From Geodermatophilus arenarius (lineage in GTDB: Bacteria; Actinomycetota; Actinomycetes; Mycobacteriales; Geodermatophilaceae): a stretch of 64,000 nucleotides of DNA. A program made the position numbers and the translations under genes. The notes under the pieces were generated by a model. It was not told the DNA's origin. It saw nothing but the letters and a program-made list of their open reading frames with translations, and did no database searches. This document shows positions 8,126 to 15,942 of the stretch, piece by piece (the stretch's first letter is position 1; every line of letters starts with the position of its first letter). Where the stretch lies: assembly GCF_042654585.1 (NCBI RefSeq), contig NZ_JBHSGR010000002.1, positions 195,522 to 259,521 of the forward strand, written 5' to 3'.

Positions 8126-8955
8126 GCCTGCGCTACGCGTACAACACCAACGGGCTGACCTCGCACCGGCTGTCGGACGCGCTGCCCTTCCTCGCCGACT
8201 GCGGCTACGCCGGGGTGGCGCTCACCCTCGACGTCGTCCACCTCGACCCGTTCGCGCCCGACGCGTTCGCCCGGGCGGAGGAGGCGCGGGCGCGCTGCGA
8301 CGAGCTCGGGCTGGGCGTGGTGGTGGAGACCGGCGCCCGGTTCCTGCTCGACCCGCGGGCCAAGCACGAGCCGACGCTCGTCACCGCCTCCGCCGAGGGG
8401 CGCGCCCGCCGGCTGGCCTACCTGCGGCTGGCCTGCGACCTCGCCGAGGTGCTCGGCGCGGAGGCGGTGAGCTTCTGGGCCGGCGTGCCGAAGCCGGGCG
8501 TCGACCGCGACGCCGCGTGGGGCTGGGTGGTCGACGGCGTCCGCGCCCTGGTCGACAGCCACGGCGGCCGCTCCTACGCCCTGGCCGTCGAGCCGGAGCC
8601 CGGGATGCTGGTCGAGGACTGCGACGGCTGGGCGCGGCTGGCCGCCGAGGCGCCGGGGATCACGCTGGCTCTGGACACCGGGCACTGCGTCGTCGCCGGG
8701 GCGTACGCGCCGGAGGAGGCGGTGGCCCGGTTCGCGCCGCACCTGGGCACGGTCGCCGTCGAGGGGATGCGCCGCGGCGTGCACGACCACCTGCCGCTCG
8801 ACGAGGGCGACGTCGACCTGCCGGCGGTGCTGCGTGCGCTGCACGAGGCGTCGTTCGACCGGCTGGTGACGCTGGAGCTGTCCCGCGACGGGCACCGCGC
8901 CCACGAGATGGTGCCGCGCTCGATCGCCACGCTCCGGGAGGCCGAGGGAGCATGA
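8122..8955 (+). CDS. Sugar phosphate isomerase/epimerase-like TIM barrel
   Basis: 277 aa, GTG start in a GTGA overlap. The AP-endonuclease-2/xylose-isomerase-like barrel is shown by YAYNTNGLTSHRLSDAL at strand 1, GVALTLDVVHLDP, the metal-ligand strands LAVEPEPGML (Glu) and ITLALDTGHCV (Asp, His), and LVTLELSRDGHRAHEM near the end. The N-terminal region resembles TIM-barrel proteins encoded beside inositol-phosphate-synthase genes in actinobacterial Ebo-type clusters; I recognise this only by motif, so the link is tentative. It probably isomerises or epimerises a keto-sugar or keto-inositol made by the preceding dehydrogenase. Confidence 0.8.
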   Translation: MSLRYAYNTNGLTSHRLSDALPFLADCGYAGVALTLDVVHLDPFAPDAFARAEEARARCDELGLGVVVETGARFLLDPRAKHEPTLVTASAEGRARRLAYLRLACDLAEVLGAEAVSFWAGVPKPGVDRDAAWGWVVDGVRALVDSHGGRSYALAVEPEPGMLVEDCDGWARLAAEAPGITLALDTGHCVVAGAYAPEEAVARFAPHLGTVAVEGMRRGVHDHLPLDEGDVDLPAVLRALHEASFDRLVTLELSRDGHRAHEMVPRSIATLREAEGA

Positions 8956-10160
8956 GGATCTGCTTCGTCAGCCGCCGCTACTGGCCCGCGGTCAGCGGGA
9001 TGAGCGTCTACGCGGAGAACCTGCTGCGGGAGCTGGTCGCGCTGGGCCACGAGGTGGTGCTGGTCAGCCAGTACCGCGACGACGAGGCCGGCACCCGCGT
9101 CTACGGCGGCGGCCCGCCCCCGCCCGACCGCGTCCCCGCCGGGGTGGAGGTGCACGCGCTGCCCAGCCGCGGCGAGACCGTCGTCCCGGCCGACTGGGAG
9201 GGCGACGTCGAGGAGATCGTGCGCACCGTCGTCGGCCTGCACCGCGAGCGCCCGTTCGACGTGCTGCACGCCCAGTACGGCTACCCGCCGGGGCTGGCGG
9301 TGCTGGCCGCCGCGCGCGAGACCGGGCTGCCGGCGGTGGTGAGCATCCAGGGCGGCGACGGGCACTGGGTGGGCACCTGCTGCGCCACGCACGCGCACGC
9401 GATGCGCACGGTCGTCGACGCCTCGTCCGCGGTGCTCATCGGCAGCGCCAGCTTCCGCGACGAGGTGGTCGGCAACCTGGGCAGCGACCCGGCGCGGTTC
9501 ACGATCGTCCCGGGCGCCACCGACACCCGCCGCTTCACCCCCGCCGAGCGGCCGCTGGGCGCGCTGCAGGACCCGCCGGTGCTGCTGTTCCACGGCCGCG
9601 TCGACCGCCGCAAGGGCGTGCTCGACCTGCTGGAGGCGCTGCCCGACGGCGTCCGCCTGGTGGTCTCCGGCATCGGCCCCGACCTCGACGAGGCCCGCGC
9701 CCGCGCCGACGCGCGGACGACGTTCCTCGGCTACGTGCCGCCCGACGAGGCGCCCGCGGTGTACCGCTCGGCCGACGTGTTCGTCAGCCCGACCTACAGC
9801 GAGGGGTTCTCCAACACGCTGCTCGAGGCGATGGCCAGCGGGCTGCCCACGGTGAGCACCGACTCGGTCGGCGTCGTCGACTGCCTGCGCGACGGCGAGA
9901 ACGGGCTGCTGCACGCGCCGGGCGACGTCGCCGGGCTGCGCGCGGCGCTGGACCGGGTGCTGTCCGACGGCGCCCTGCGGCGGCGGCTGGCGACGACGGC
10001 GCTGGAGGAGGTGCGCCGGCTGTACTCGTGGCCGGTGCTCGCCGCCTCGATCGACGACGTGTACCGCTCGGTGGCCGGGTCGACGCCGTGCGCGGACTGG
10101 ACGATGCCGCCGACGGTCGACCTCTCCTGCCGGTTCCGCGGCGCGGCGCACCTGCTGTGA
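8952..10160 (+). CDS. GT4-family glycosyltransferase
   Basis: 402 aa, ATG start in an ATGA overlap. GT-B fold: N-terminal ICFVSRRYWPAVSGMSVYAENL (glycine-rich acceptor loop), HAQYGYPPGLA, and the C-terminal nucleotide-sugar half with LLFHGRVDRRKGVLDLLEAL, VFVSPTYSEGFSNTLLEAMASGLP, the E-x7-E motif typical of retaining GT4 enzymes such as MshA. With an inositol-phosphate synthase and a PIG-L deacetylase in the operon, transfer of an N-acetylaminosugar to an inositol derivative is the simplest reading. The CPxxx-like Cys pair in GTCCATHAHAM is unusual for the family. Confidence 0.88.
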   Translation: MRICFVSRRYWPAVSGMSVYAENLLRELVALGHEVVLVSQYRDDEAGTRVYGGGPPPPDRVPAGVEVHALPSRGETVVPADWEGDVEEIVRTVVGLHRERPFDVLHAQYGYPPGLAVLAAARETGLPAVVSIQGGDGHWVGTCCATHAHAMRTVVDASSAVLIGSASFRDEVVGNLGSDPARFTIVPGATDTRRFTPAERPLGALQDPPVLLFHGRVDRRKGVLDLLEALPDGVRLVVSGIGPDLDEARARADARTTFLGYVPPDEAPAVYRSADVFVSPTYSEGFSNTLLEAMASGLPTVSTDSVGVVDCLRDGENGLLHAPGDVAGLRAALDRVLSDGALRRRLATTALEEVRRLYSWPVLAASIDDVYRSVAGSTPCADWTMPPTVDLSCRFRGAAHLL

Positions 10161-10170
10161 GGGTCCGCTG

Positions 10171-10893
10171 ATGCAGGTCCTGGCGGTCAGCCCGCACCTC
10201 GACGACGCCGCGTTCTCGGTGGGCGGCACCCTCGCCGCGCTGGCCGACGCCGGGCACGAGGTCACCGTGGTCACCTGCTTCACCCGCAGCGTGCCCGACC
10301 CCGAGGGCTTCGCGCTGGCCTGCCAGCTGGACAAGGGCCTGCCGGCCGACGTCGACTACATGGCCCTGCGCCGCGACGAGGACGCCGCCGCGATGGCCGT
10401 GCTCGGCGCGGCGCCGCTGCACCTGGACCTGGCCGAGGCGCCGCACCGCGGCTACGGCAGCGCGGCGGACCTGTTCGCCGGCGTGCACGAGGACGACGAC
10501 GTGTGGCTGGACGTGCGGGCCGCGCTGACCGGCCTGCCCGGCGACCTGTGGCTGGCCCCGCAGGCGCTGGGCGGGCACGTCGACCACCTGCAGGTGCTGC
10601 GCGCCGTCTCGGGGACCGGCCGGCCGGTGCTGTGGTGGCGCGACTCGCCGTACGTGCTGCGCGCCCCGGACGCCGTCCCCGGACCCGACCTGCCCGGCGG
10701 GCTGACCCCGATGGAGCTGCCGCAGGACCTCGGCCGGCGGGCCGACGCCTGCGCCCGCTACGCCACCCAGCTCGGCTTCCAGTTCGGCGGCGCGGACGCG
10801 ATGCGCGCCGCACTGGCCGGCCTGCCGGAGGTGCTGCTCGCCGACGACAGAGCCCGGGAGCTCGCCCTCGGGATGGTGTCCCCCGCGCGCTAG
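10171..10893 (+). CDS. PIG-L/LmbE family deacetylase
   Basis: 240 aa, ten bases after the glycosyltransferase stop, the only non-overlapping junction in the run. The N-terminal zinc motif is PHLDDAAFSVGG (His-x-Asp-Asp) and the second histidine motif is GGHVDHLQVL; both are needed for zinc-dependent N-deacetylation in MshB, LmbE and PIG-L. It is shorter than MshB (about 300 aa). It would remove an acetyl group from the amino sugar added by the GT4 enzyme, leaving a free amine that the YcaO enzyme or another enzyme could acylate or thiolate. That order of steps is inference. Confidence 0.88.
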   Translation: MQVLAVSPHLDDAAFSVGGTLAALADAGHEVTVVTCFTRSVPDPEGFALACQLDKGLPADVDYMALRRDEDAAAMAVLGAAPLHLDLAEAPHRGYGSAADLFAGVHEDDDVWLDVRAALTGLPGDLWLAPQALGGHVDHLQVLRAVSGTGRPVLWWRDSPYVLRAPDAVPGPDLPGGLTPMELPQDLGRRADACARYATQLGFQFGGADAMRAALAGLPEVLLADDRARELALGMVSPAR

Positions 10894-10922
10894 TGCTCTG
10901 CCCACAGGTGTGGGCAGCGCAC
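10893..10922 (+). terminator. Hairpin terminator of the YcaO operon
   Basis: Right after the PIG-L stop codon, CTGCCCAC (10898-10905) and GTGGGCAG (10910-10917) pair perfectly around a four-base loop; a 1x1 mismatch then leads to four more pairs (10893-10896 with 10919-10922). There is no U-tract, as is common in actinobacteria. It may also serve the minus-strand gene ending at 10973. Confidence 0.75.
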
Positions 10923-10972
10923 CAGCGCGGGGGCGTGCCCGGGTCCGCTCGGGCTCTGTCGTCCGCCCGTGC

Positions 10973-11251
10973 TCAGGTGAACCGCTGCTCCAGGTGGACC
11001 GAGACCTCCTGACCCGCCGCGTCCTTGCCGATCGCCTCGCACAGCGCCCTGCGCAGCGGCAGCCAGTGCGGCCCCTCCCCCGACGGCATGCAGGTGGCGG
11101 TGAAGGGGTGGCCGTCGATCGTGCCGCCCACCTTGACCGCCCTCCGGGTGCCGAACAGCTCAGCCGAGCCGGGGACGGTGAGGTAGGTGGGGAAGGCGCC
11201 GTCCTTCTCGATCGGCGCGGTGAACGTGGTCGCGAGGTCCTGGGGAGCCAT
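10973..11251 (-). CDS. DUF1905 domain protein
   Basis: 92 aa, ATG start. The domain is complete: FTAPIEKDGAFPTYLTVPG, ELFGTRRAVKVGGTIDGHPFTATCMPSGEGPHWLPL, ALCEAIGKDAAGQEVSVHLEQRF. DUF1905 is a small beta-barrel found alone or in front of YdeI/OmpD-associated domains; its biochemical role is not known. It faces the YcaO operon tail to tail. Two other DUF1905-type genes occur in this window (16640 and 26204). Confidence 0.75.
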   Translation of the reverse strand: MAPQDLATTFTAPIEKDGAFPTYLTVPGSAELFGTRRAVKVGGTIDGHPFTATCMPSGEGPHWLPLRRALCEAIGKDAAGQEVSVHLEQRFT

Positions 11252-11517
11252 GCCGGTCCTGACCGCGGCGGCGCCCCGGACTCATCGCGAGGCGGACTCC
11301 GGCCGAGCCGGCCTCGGCCTCCTCGGTGCCGCGGGCGACCCGCGCCGGGCCGGCGGTGGTCCGCTCGGGAGCCGTCCACCGTGGGACCCGGCACCCGCCC
11401 GCGGGGACGTGCCGTGCCGCCCGCGACACGGGGTCCACGATCCCCGTTGCCCGACGGCCGCCGCCCTGCGACCGTGACCGGCACGGGGACCCGCTCCGTC
11501 CCAGACCGGAGGCCGCC

Positions 11518-11772
11518 GTGACCTGGACCGACGAGGCCGTGACCGTCTACTACAAGCCGGGGTGCCCCTACAGCACCACGCTGCGGGCGAAGATGGCCGC
11601 CACCCGCCTCCCCCACCGCGCGGTGCGGTTCGCCGACGACCCGGAGGGGGCCGCCGCGGTCCGCGCGCACCACCCCGAGGGCTGGGAGGTCTCCCCCACC
11701 GTCGTCGTCCGGGGCCGGTACCTGACCAACCCGAGCCTGCGCGAGGTCCGCGAGGCGATGGCGGGGCGCTGA
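11518..11772 (+). CDS. Glutaredoxin-like / mycoredoxin-family protein with CPYS site
   Basis: 84 aa; GTG start with CGGAGG seven bases upstream. Thioredoxin fold with VTVYYKPGCPYSTTLRAKM at the N-terminus and the conserved VSPTVVVRGRYLTNPS (cis-proline loop) near the C-terminus. The active site CPYS keeps only the first cysteine, so it would work by a monothiol mechanism, probably reducing mixed disulfides formed with mycothiol. It is preceded by a 266-base gap in which I see no other gene. Confidence 0.75.
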   Translation: MTWTDEAVTVYYKPGCPYSTTLRAKMAATRLPHRAVRFADDPEGAAAVRAHHPEGWEVSPTVVVRGRYLTNPSLREVREAMAGR

Positions 11773-11850
11773 CGGCGGCCGCGGGGCGCCGGGACCGTCC
11801 GCGGGCGCCGCTACGCTCCGCGCCACCTCGATCCCGGTGGGAGGAGCGGC

Positions 11851-12255
11851 ATGGCCTCGGTGCGCAAGCAGGTCCACCTCGACGCCCCGCCCGAGCGGGT
11901 GTGGGACGCCGTCCGCGGCGTCGGGGCGCTGCACGAGCGCCTGGTCCCCGGCTTCGTCGTCGACACCCGGCTCGAGGACGACGCGCGGGTGGTCACCTTC
12001 GCCGACGGCACGGTGCAGCGCGAGCCGCTGGTCGACGTCGACGACGACCGGCGCCGGCTCGTCCACACCGCCGTCGACTCGCCGCTGGGGGCCACCCACC
12101 ACAACGCCTCGGTGGAGGTCCTCCCCGACGGCGCCGGCACCCGGCTCGAGTGGGTGGTCGACGTCCTGCCGCACGGCGTGCGGGACCGCCTGGACCGGGC
12201 GATGGAGGCCGGCGCCGCCGCGATGCGCGCGGCCATCGACCGGAGGCCGTCGTGA
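11851..12255 (+). CDS. SRPBCC (START/Bet v1-like) family protein
   Basis: 134 aa; ATG with GGGAGGAG nine bases upstream. Begins VRKQVHLDAPPERVWDAVRGVGALHERLVPGF, the usual first strand and helix of polyketide-cyclase/SRPBCC proteins, and ends with the long amphipathic helix VRDRLDRAMEAGAAAMRAAI that covers the hydrophobic pocket. Ligand unknown. Its last codons overlap the start of the glyoxalase-like gene, so the two are co-translated. Confidence 0.75.
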   Translation: MASVRKQVHLDAPPERVWDAVRGVGALHERLVPGFVVDTRLEDDARVVTFADGTVQREPLVDVDDDRRRLVHTAVDSPLGATHHNASVEVLPDGAGTRLEWVVDVLPHGVRDRLDRAMEAGAAAMRAAIDRRPS

Positions 12256-13076
12256 TCCGCACGTACCCGCACGGCGTGACCTGCTGGATCGACACCGAGC
12301 AGCCCGACCCGGCCGCCGCGGCCGCCTTCTACGGCGCCCTCCTCGGCTGGGAGTTCACCGACGCGGTGCCGCCCGGCGCGCCCGGCTCCTACCTCGTCGC
12401 GACGCTGGACGGGCGGGACGTCGCCGCCGTCGCGCCGGGCGACGGCCCGCCGGCCTGGAACACCTACGTCGCGGTCGACGACGCCGACGCGACCGCCGCC
12501 GCGGTGCCCGGGCTGGGCGGCACGGTGCTCTCCGGCCCCGAGGACGCCGGGCCCGGCGGGCGGACGGCGACCTGCCTGGACCCGCAGGGGGCGGCGTTCC
12601 GGCTGTGGCAGGCCCGCCGGCGCCCGGGCGCCCAGCTCACCAACGTGCCGGGCACCTGGAACTTCTCGGACCTGCACACCCCCGACCGCGCGGCCGCGAT
12701 GGCCTTCTACCGGCCGCTGTTCGGCTGGCGGGACGTCGACATGGCCCAGGACGCCGGCACGATGCTGCAGGTCCCCGGCTACGGCGACCACCTGGCCGCG
12801 ACCGTCGACCCGGGCATCCGCGAGCGGCAGGCGTCCGCGCCGCCCGGCTTCGCCGACGTCATCGGCGGCCTGCTGGTCACCGCCGACGAGCCGCCGCACT
12901 GGCACGTCGTGGTCACCGTCGCCGACCGGGACGCGTGCGCGGCCACCGCCGAGCGGCTCGGCGCCACCGTGCTGCGCACCGCCGAGGGCACCTGGACCCG
13001 CACCGCCCTGCTGCGCGACCCGCAGGGCGCCGAGCTCACCGTCAGCCAGTTCACCCCGCCGGACGGCGACTGGTGA
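12252..13076 (+). CDS. Two-domain VOC (glyoxalase/bleomycin resistance-like) protein
   Basis: 274 aa, GTG start overlapping the SRPBCC stop. Two successive VOC modules: residues about 5-120 (GVTCWIDTEQPDPAAAAAFYGALLGW ... CLDPQGAAFRLWQ) and about 135-268 (WNFSDLHTPDRAAAMAFYRPLFGW ... LRDPQGAELTVSQF). VOC proteins bind a metal and act as lyases, dioxygenases or drug-binding proteins. The tandem form matches actinobacterial VOC proteins similar to hydroxylaminobenzene-type or CFP-30B-like families, but the substrate cannot be assigned. Confidence 0.8.
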   Translation: MIRTYPHGVTCWIDTEQPDPAAAAAFYGALLGWEFTDAVPPGAPGSYLVATLDGRDVAAVAPGDGPPAWNTYVAVDDADATAAAVPGLGGTVLSGPEDAGPGGRTATCLDPQGAAFRLWQARRRPGAQLTNVPGTWNFSDLHTPDRAAAMAFYRPLFGWRDVDMAQDAGTMLQVPGYGDHLAATVDPGIRERQASAPPGFADVIGGLLVTADEPPHWHVVVTVADRDACAATAERLGATVLRTAEGTWTRTALLRDPQGAELTVSQFTPPDGDW

Positions 13077-13180
13077 CGTCCGTGCCCGGCCGGCTGCGCT
13101 GCCTCGCCGCGCGCATCGACCGGGACGCCCCCGGGACGGCATGATCGGCGGGTCCCCCGCTGACCTCCGAGAGGGGAACC

Positions 13181-14002
13181 GTGTCCTCACCCTCCCCGGC
13201 CCTCCGGCCGGCCCCGGGCGCGCTCGACGGCAGGGTCGCCGTCGTCACCGGCGCCAGCAGCGGCATCGGCGCCGCGACCGCCCGCTCGCTGGTGGCCGCC
13301 GGCTGCCGCGTCGCGCTCCTGGGCCGCCGCGGTGACCGCCTGCAGGCCGTCGCCGACAGCACCGCCGACCCCGCCCGCACCCTCACCGTCGCCGCCGACG
13401 TCTCCGACGGGCTCGACCTCGCCGACGCCCTCGACGCCCTGCACGACCGGTTCGGCCCGGCCGACCTGGTCGTGGCCGGTGCCGGTGTGCTCACCGGCGC
13501 GCCGTTCGAGGACGGCGTGCCCGCCGAGTGGATCGAGATGATCGACGTCAACCTCGGCGGCATCCTCCGGACCGCGCAGACCTTCGCCCGCGACCTGCTG
13601 GCCACCGCCGGGACCGGCCGCCCGGCCGACCTGTTCCTCATCGGCGCGCTCGCCGGCCAGGTGCGCTTCCCCGGCTACGCCGTCTACTCGGCGGTGGAGG
13701 CCGCGGTCGCCCAGCTGGCCCGGGCGCTGCGCGCCGAGTACGGCCGCCGCGGCGTGCGCGTGCACGTCGTCGCCCCCGGCCTCACCGACACCGACCTCGG
13801 CTCCGAGATCAGCCACGACGGCACCGCGCGCGGCTGGGCCGAGCACCGCGAGGTCGTCGTCCCGATGGACCCCGACGACGTCGCCCGCACCGTGCTGTTC
13901 GGCGCCGGCCTGCCGCCGCGGGTCAACGTCGCCGAGCTGCTCGTGCTGCCCACCCGCCAGGACCCCTACCTGCCCACGCGGCGCGGGACGGGGGTCCGGT
14001 GA
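13181..14002 (+). CDS. SDR-family protein lacking the catalytic Ser and Lys
   Basis: 273 aa; GTG start with GAGAGGGG upstream. The NAD(P)-binding motif TGASSGIGAATA is intact and the fold is complete through PGLTDTDLGSE. The catalytic tetrad is not: the SSxxG strand reads LIGALAGQ and the YxxxK motif reads Tyr169-S-A-V-Glu173, replacing the essential lysine with glutamate. Cofactor binding without normal redox chemistry is therefore likely. It is the first of three tightly coupled genes with the NhaA antiporter, ending in a GTGA overlap with it. Confidence 0.82.
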   Translation: MSSPSPALRPAPGALDGRVAVVTGASSGIGAATARSLVAAGCRVALLGRRGDRLQAVADSTADPARTLTVAADVSDGLDLADALDALHDRFGPADLVVAGAGVLTGAPFEDGVPAEWIEMIDVNLGGILRTAQTFARDLLATAGTGRPADLFLIGALAGQVRFPGYAVYSAVEAAVAQLARALRAEYGRRGVRVHVVAPGLTDTDLGSEISHDGTARGWAEHREVVVPMDPDDVARTVLFGAGLPPRVNVAELLVLPTRQDPYLPTRRGTGVR

Positions 14003-15942
14003 GGGGCACCCCGCGGGGCGAGCTGGAGCGGCCCTCGGCGCTCGGGCGCGTGCTCCGGCTCGCCGACTCCGACGCCGCGGCCGCCGCCGTGCTGCTGGTC
14101 GCGACGCTGGTGGCGCTGGTGTGGGCCAACGTGCCGGGCTCGACCTACGAGGAGACCTGGCACACGCCGTTCGCCGTCAGCCTGGGCGACACGGTCCTCG
14201 AGATGGACCTGCGGCACTGGGTCAACGACGCGCTGATGGCGCTGTTCTTCTGCCTGATCAGCCTCGAGGTCAAGCGGGACCTGGTGCTCGGCGAGTTCCG
14301 CGACACCCGCCGCATCCGCATCCCGGTCGTCGCCGCGCTGGCCGGCCTGGTCGTGCCCGCCCTGGTCTTCCTCGCGGTGACCGGGCTCAGCGACCAGCCC
14401 GGCGAGGCGCGCGCCGCCTGGGGCGTGGTGATCTCCACCGACACCGCGTTCGTGCTCGGCCTGCTGGCGGTCGTGGGCCGGGCGGTGCCGGTCAACCTGC
14501 GCGCGTTCGTGCTCGCGCTGTCGGTGGTCGACGACGTCGGCGCGCTGGCCGTCATCGCCGTCGCCTACACCGAGGACCTCACGATCCTGCCGCTGGCGGT
14601 GGCCGCCGTCGGGCTGGTCGCGGTGGTCTGGCTGCGGCGGATGCGGGTCTGGCGCGGCGCGGCCTACCTGCTCGTCGCGGTGCCGGTCTGGCTGGGCGTG
14701 CTCGCGTCCGGCGTGCACCCGACGGTGGCCGGCGTCGCGATCGGCCTGCTGCTGCCGGTGTACCCGCCCAGCGCGGAGGAGGTCGACGCCGCCGAGGCCG
14801 CGGCCCGGGACTACGGGCGGACGCCGACCTCCAGCGGGGCGCACCGCGCGGTGCTCAGCCTGACCCGGTCGGTGTCGGTCAACGAGCGCGGGCAGCGGCT
14901 GTTCCGGCCGTGGGTCAACCTCGCCGTCGTCCCGGTGTTCGCGCTGGCCAACGCCGGCGTCGTGCTCAGCGCCGAGACGCTGTCCGCCGCCGCGACCTCC
15001 GGCCTGACCTGGGCGGTCGTCATCGGGCTCGTCGTCGGCAAGGTGCTGGGCGTGACCACCGCGTCGCTGGCCGCCGTCCGGCTCGGGATCGGCCGGCTGC
15101 CCTCGGGGCTGTTCCCGCGGCACGTGTTCGCCGCCGGCGTGCTCAGCGGGATCGGCTTCACGATCTCGCTGTTCATCATCGACCTGGCCCTCGACGACGA
15201 GGCGCTGGCCGCGCAGGCCCGGATCGGCGTGTTGGCCGCGTCGGTCCTCGCCGCGCTGCTGGCGCTGGGCGCGGTCGCCGTCGTCCGGGCGGTGGACCGG
15301 TCCCGGCTGCCCGGCCGGCAGCGGCTGGCGCGGCCGGTGAGCGCCACGCGCGACCACGTCCGCGGCCGCGTCGGCGCGCCGATGGAGCTCGTCGTCCACG
15401 CCTCGTTCGTGTTCACCAACGCCGGGCGCACCGCCGAGGTGGTCGACGAGCTGCGGCAGGTCCTCGGCGACGACCTGGTCTTCGTCTACCGCCACCTGCT
15501 CACCGACGACCCGGTGTCGGCCCGTGCCGCCGAGGCGGCCGAGGCCGCCGACGCCCAGTCGCGGTTCTGGCCGATGCACGACGCGCTGGCCGCCCGGGCC
15601 GGGCGGCTGGACGACCGGGCGATCCGGCGCTGCGCCGTCGACGCCGGGCTGAACCTCGCCCGGGTCGACGACGCCGTCGCCTCCGGCGCGCACGCCGCGC
15701 GCGTCCGCGAGGACGACGACGACGCCCGCGCGATGGGCCTGGACGAGCCGCCGCGCTTCTTCGTCAACGGCCAGCTCTACGACGGGCCGCTCGACGTCGG
15801 GCCGATGCGGACGGCGCTGGAGCAGACCGCCGGGCGGTCGCGGGTGCGGGCGGCCGCCCCGGCGGACGCGCCGGCCGAGGACGCGCTGCCGGTGCGCTCG
15901 CCGGCGGTGCGCGAGACCGCCGACGCGGAGCCGGTGGCGTGA
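13999..15942 (+). CDS. nhaA: NhaA-type Na+/H+ antiporter fused to a cysteine-less thioredoxin-like domain
   Basis: 647 aa, GTG start. Residues about 1-430 form an NhaA antiporter with the expected helices and key residues: STDTAFVLGL (Asp133 equivalent), LSVVDDVGALAVIA (Asp163/164 equivalents) and VIGLVVGKVLGV (Lys300 equivalent). A DsbA/thioredoxin_4-like domain follows (about 465-620: MELVVHASFVFTN, VYRHLLTDDP, FWPMHDAL, PPRFFVNGQLYDGP). Such fusions are known in actinobacteria. Here the CPxC site is VFTNAG (471-476), with no cysteine, so oxidoreductase activity is lost. It would export Na+ in exchange for protons. Confidence 0.9.
   Translation: MRGTPRGELERPSALGRVLRLADSDAAAAAVLLVATLVALVWANVPGSTYEETWHTPFAVSLGDTVLEMDLRHWVNDALMALFFCLISLEVKRDLVLGEFRDTRRIRIPVVAALAGLVVPALVFLAVTGLSDQPGEARAAWGVVISTDTAFVLGLLAVVGRAVPVNLRAFVLALSVVDDVGALAVIAVAYTEDLTILPLAVAAVGLVAVVWLRRMRVWRGAAYLLVAVPVWLGVLASGVHPTVAGVAIGLLLPVYPPSAEEVDAAEAAARDYGRTPTSSGAHRAVLSLTRSVSVNERGQRLFRPWVNLAVVPVFALANAGVVLSAETLSAAATSGLTWAVVIGLVVGKVLGVTTASLAAVRLGIGRLPSGLFPRHVFAAGVLSGIGFTISLFIIDLALDDEALAAQARIGVLAASVLAALLALGAVAVVRAVDRSRLPGRQRLARPVSATRDHVRGRVGAPMELVVHASFVFTNAGRTAEVVDELRQVLGDDLVFVYRHLLTDDPVSARAAEAAEAADAQSRFWPMHDALAARAGRLDDRAIRRCAVDAGLNLARVDDAVASGAHAARVREDDDDARAMGLDEPPRFFVNGQLYDGPLDVGPMRTALEQTAGRSRVRAAAPADAPAEDALPVRSPAVRETADAEPVA

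Noticed and set aside
8952..10893. Naming the GT4 and PIG-L genes mshA and mshB
   Set aside because: The motifs fit, but the operon contains YcaO and tailoring enzymes and lacks MshC/MshD; housekeeping mycothiol genes are usually elsewhere.
10894..11517. A RiPP precursor peptide for the YcaO enzyme downstream of the operon
   Set aside because: The gap holds only the terminator, the DUF1905 gene and a GC-rich spacer; no short ORF with a ribosome site and Cys/Ser/Thr-rich core is visible.
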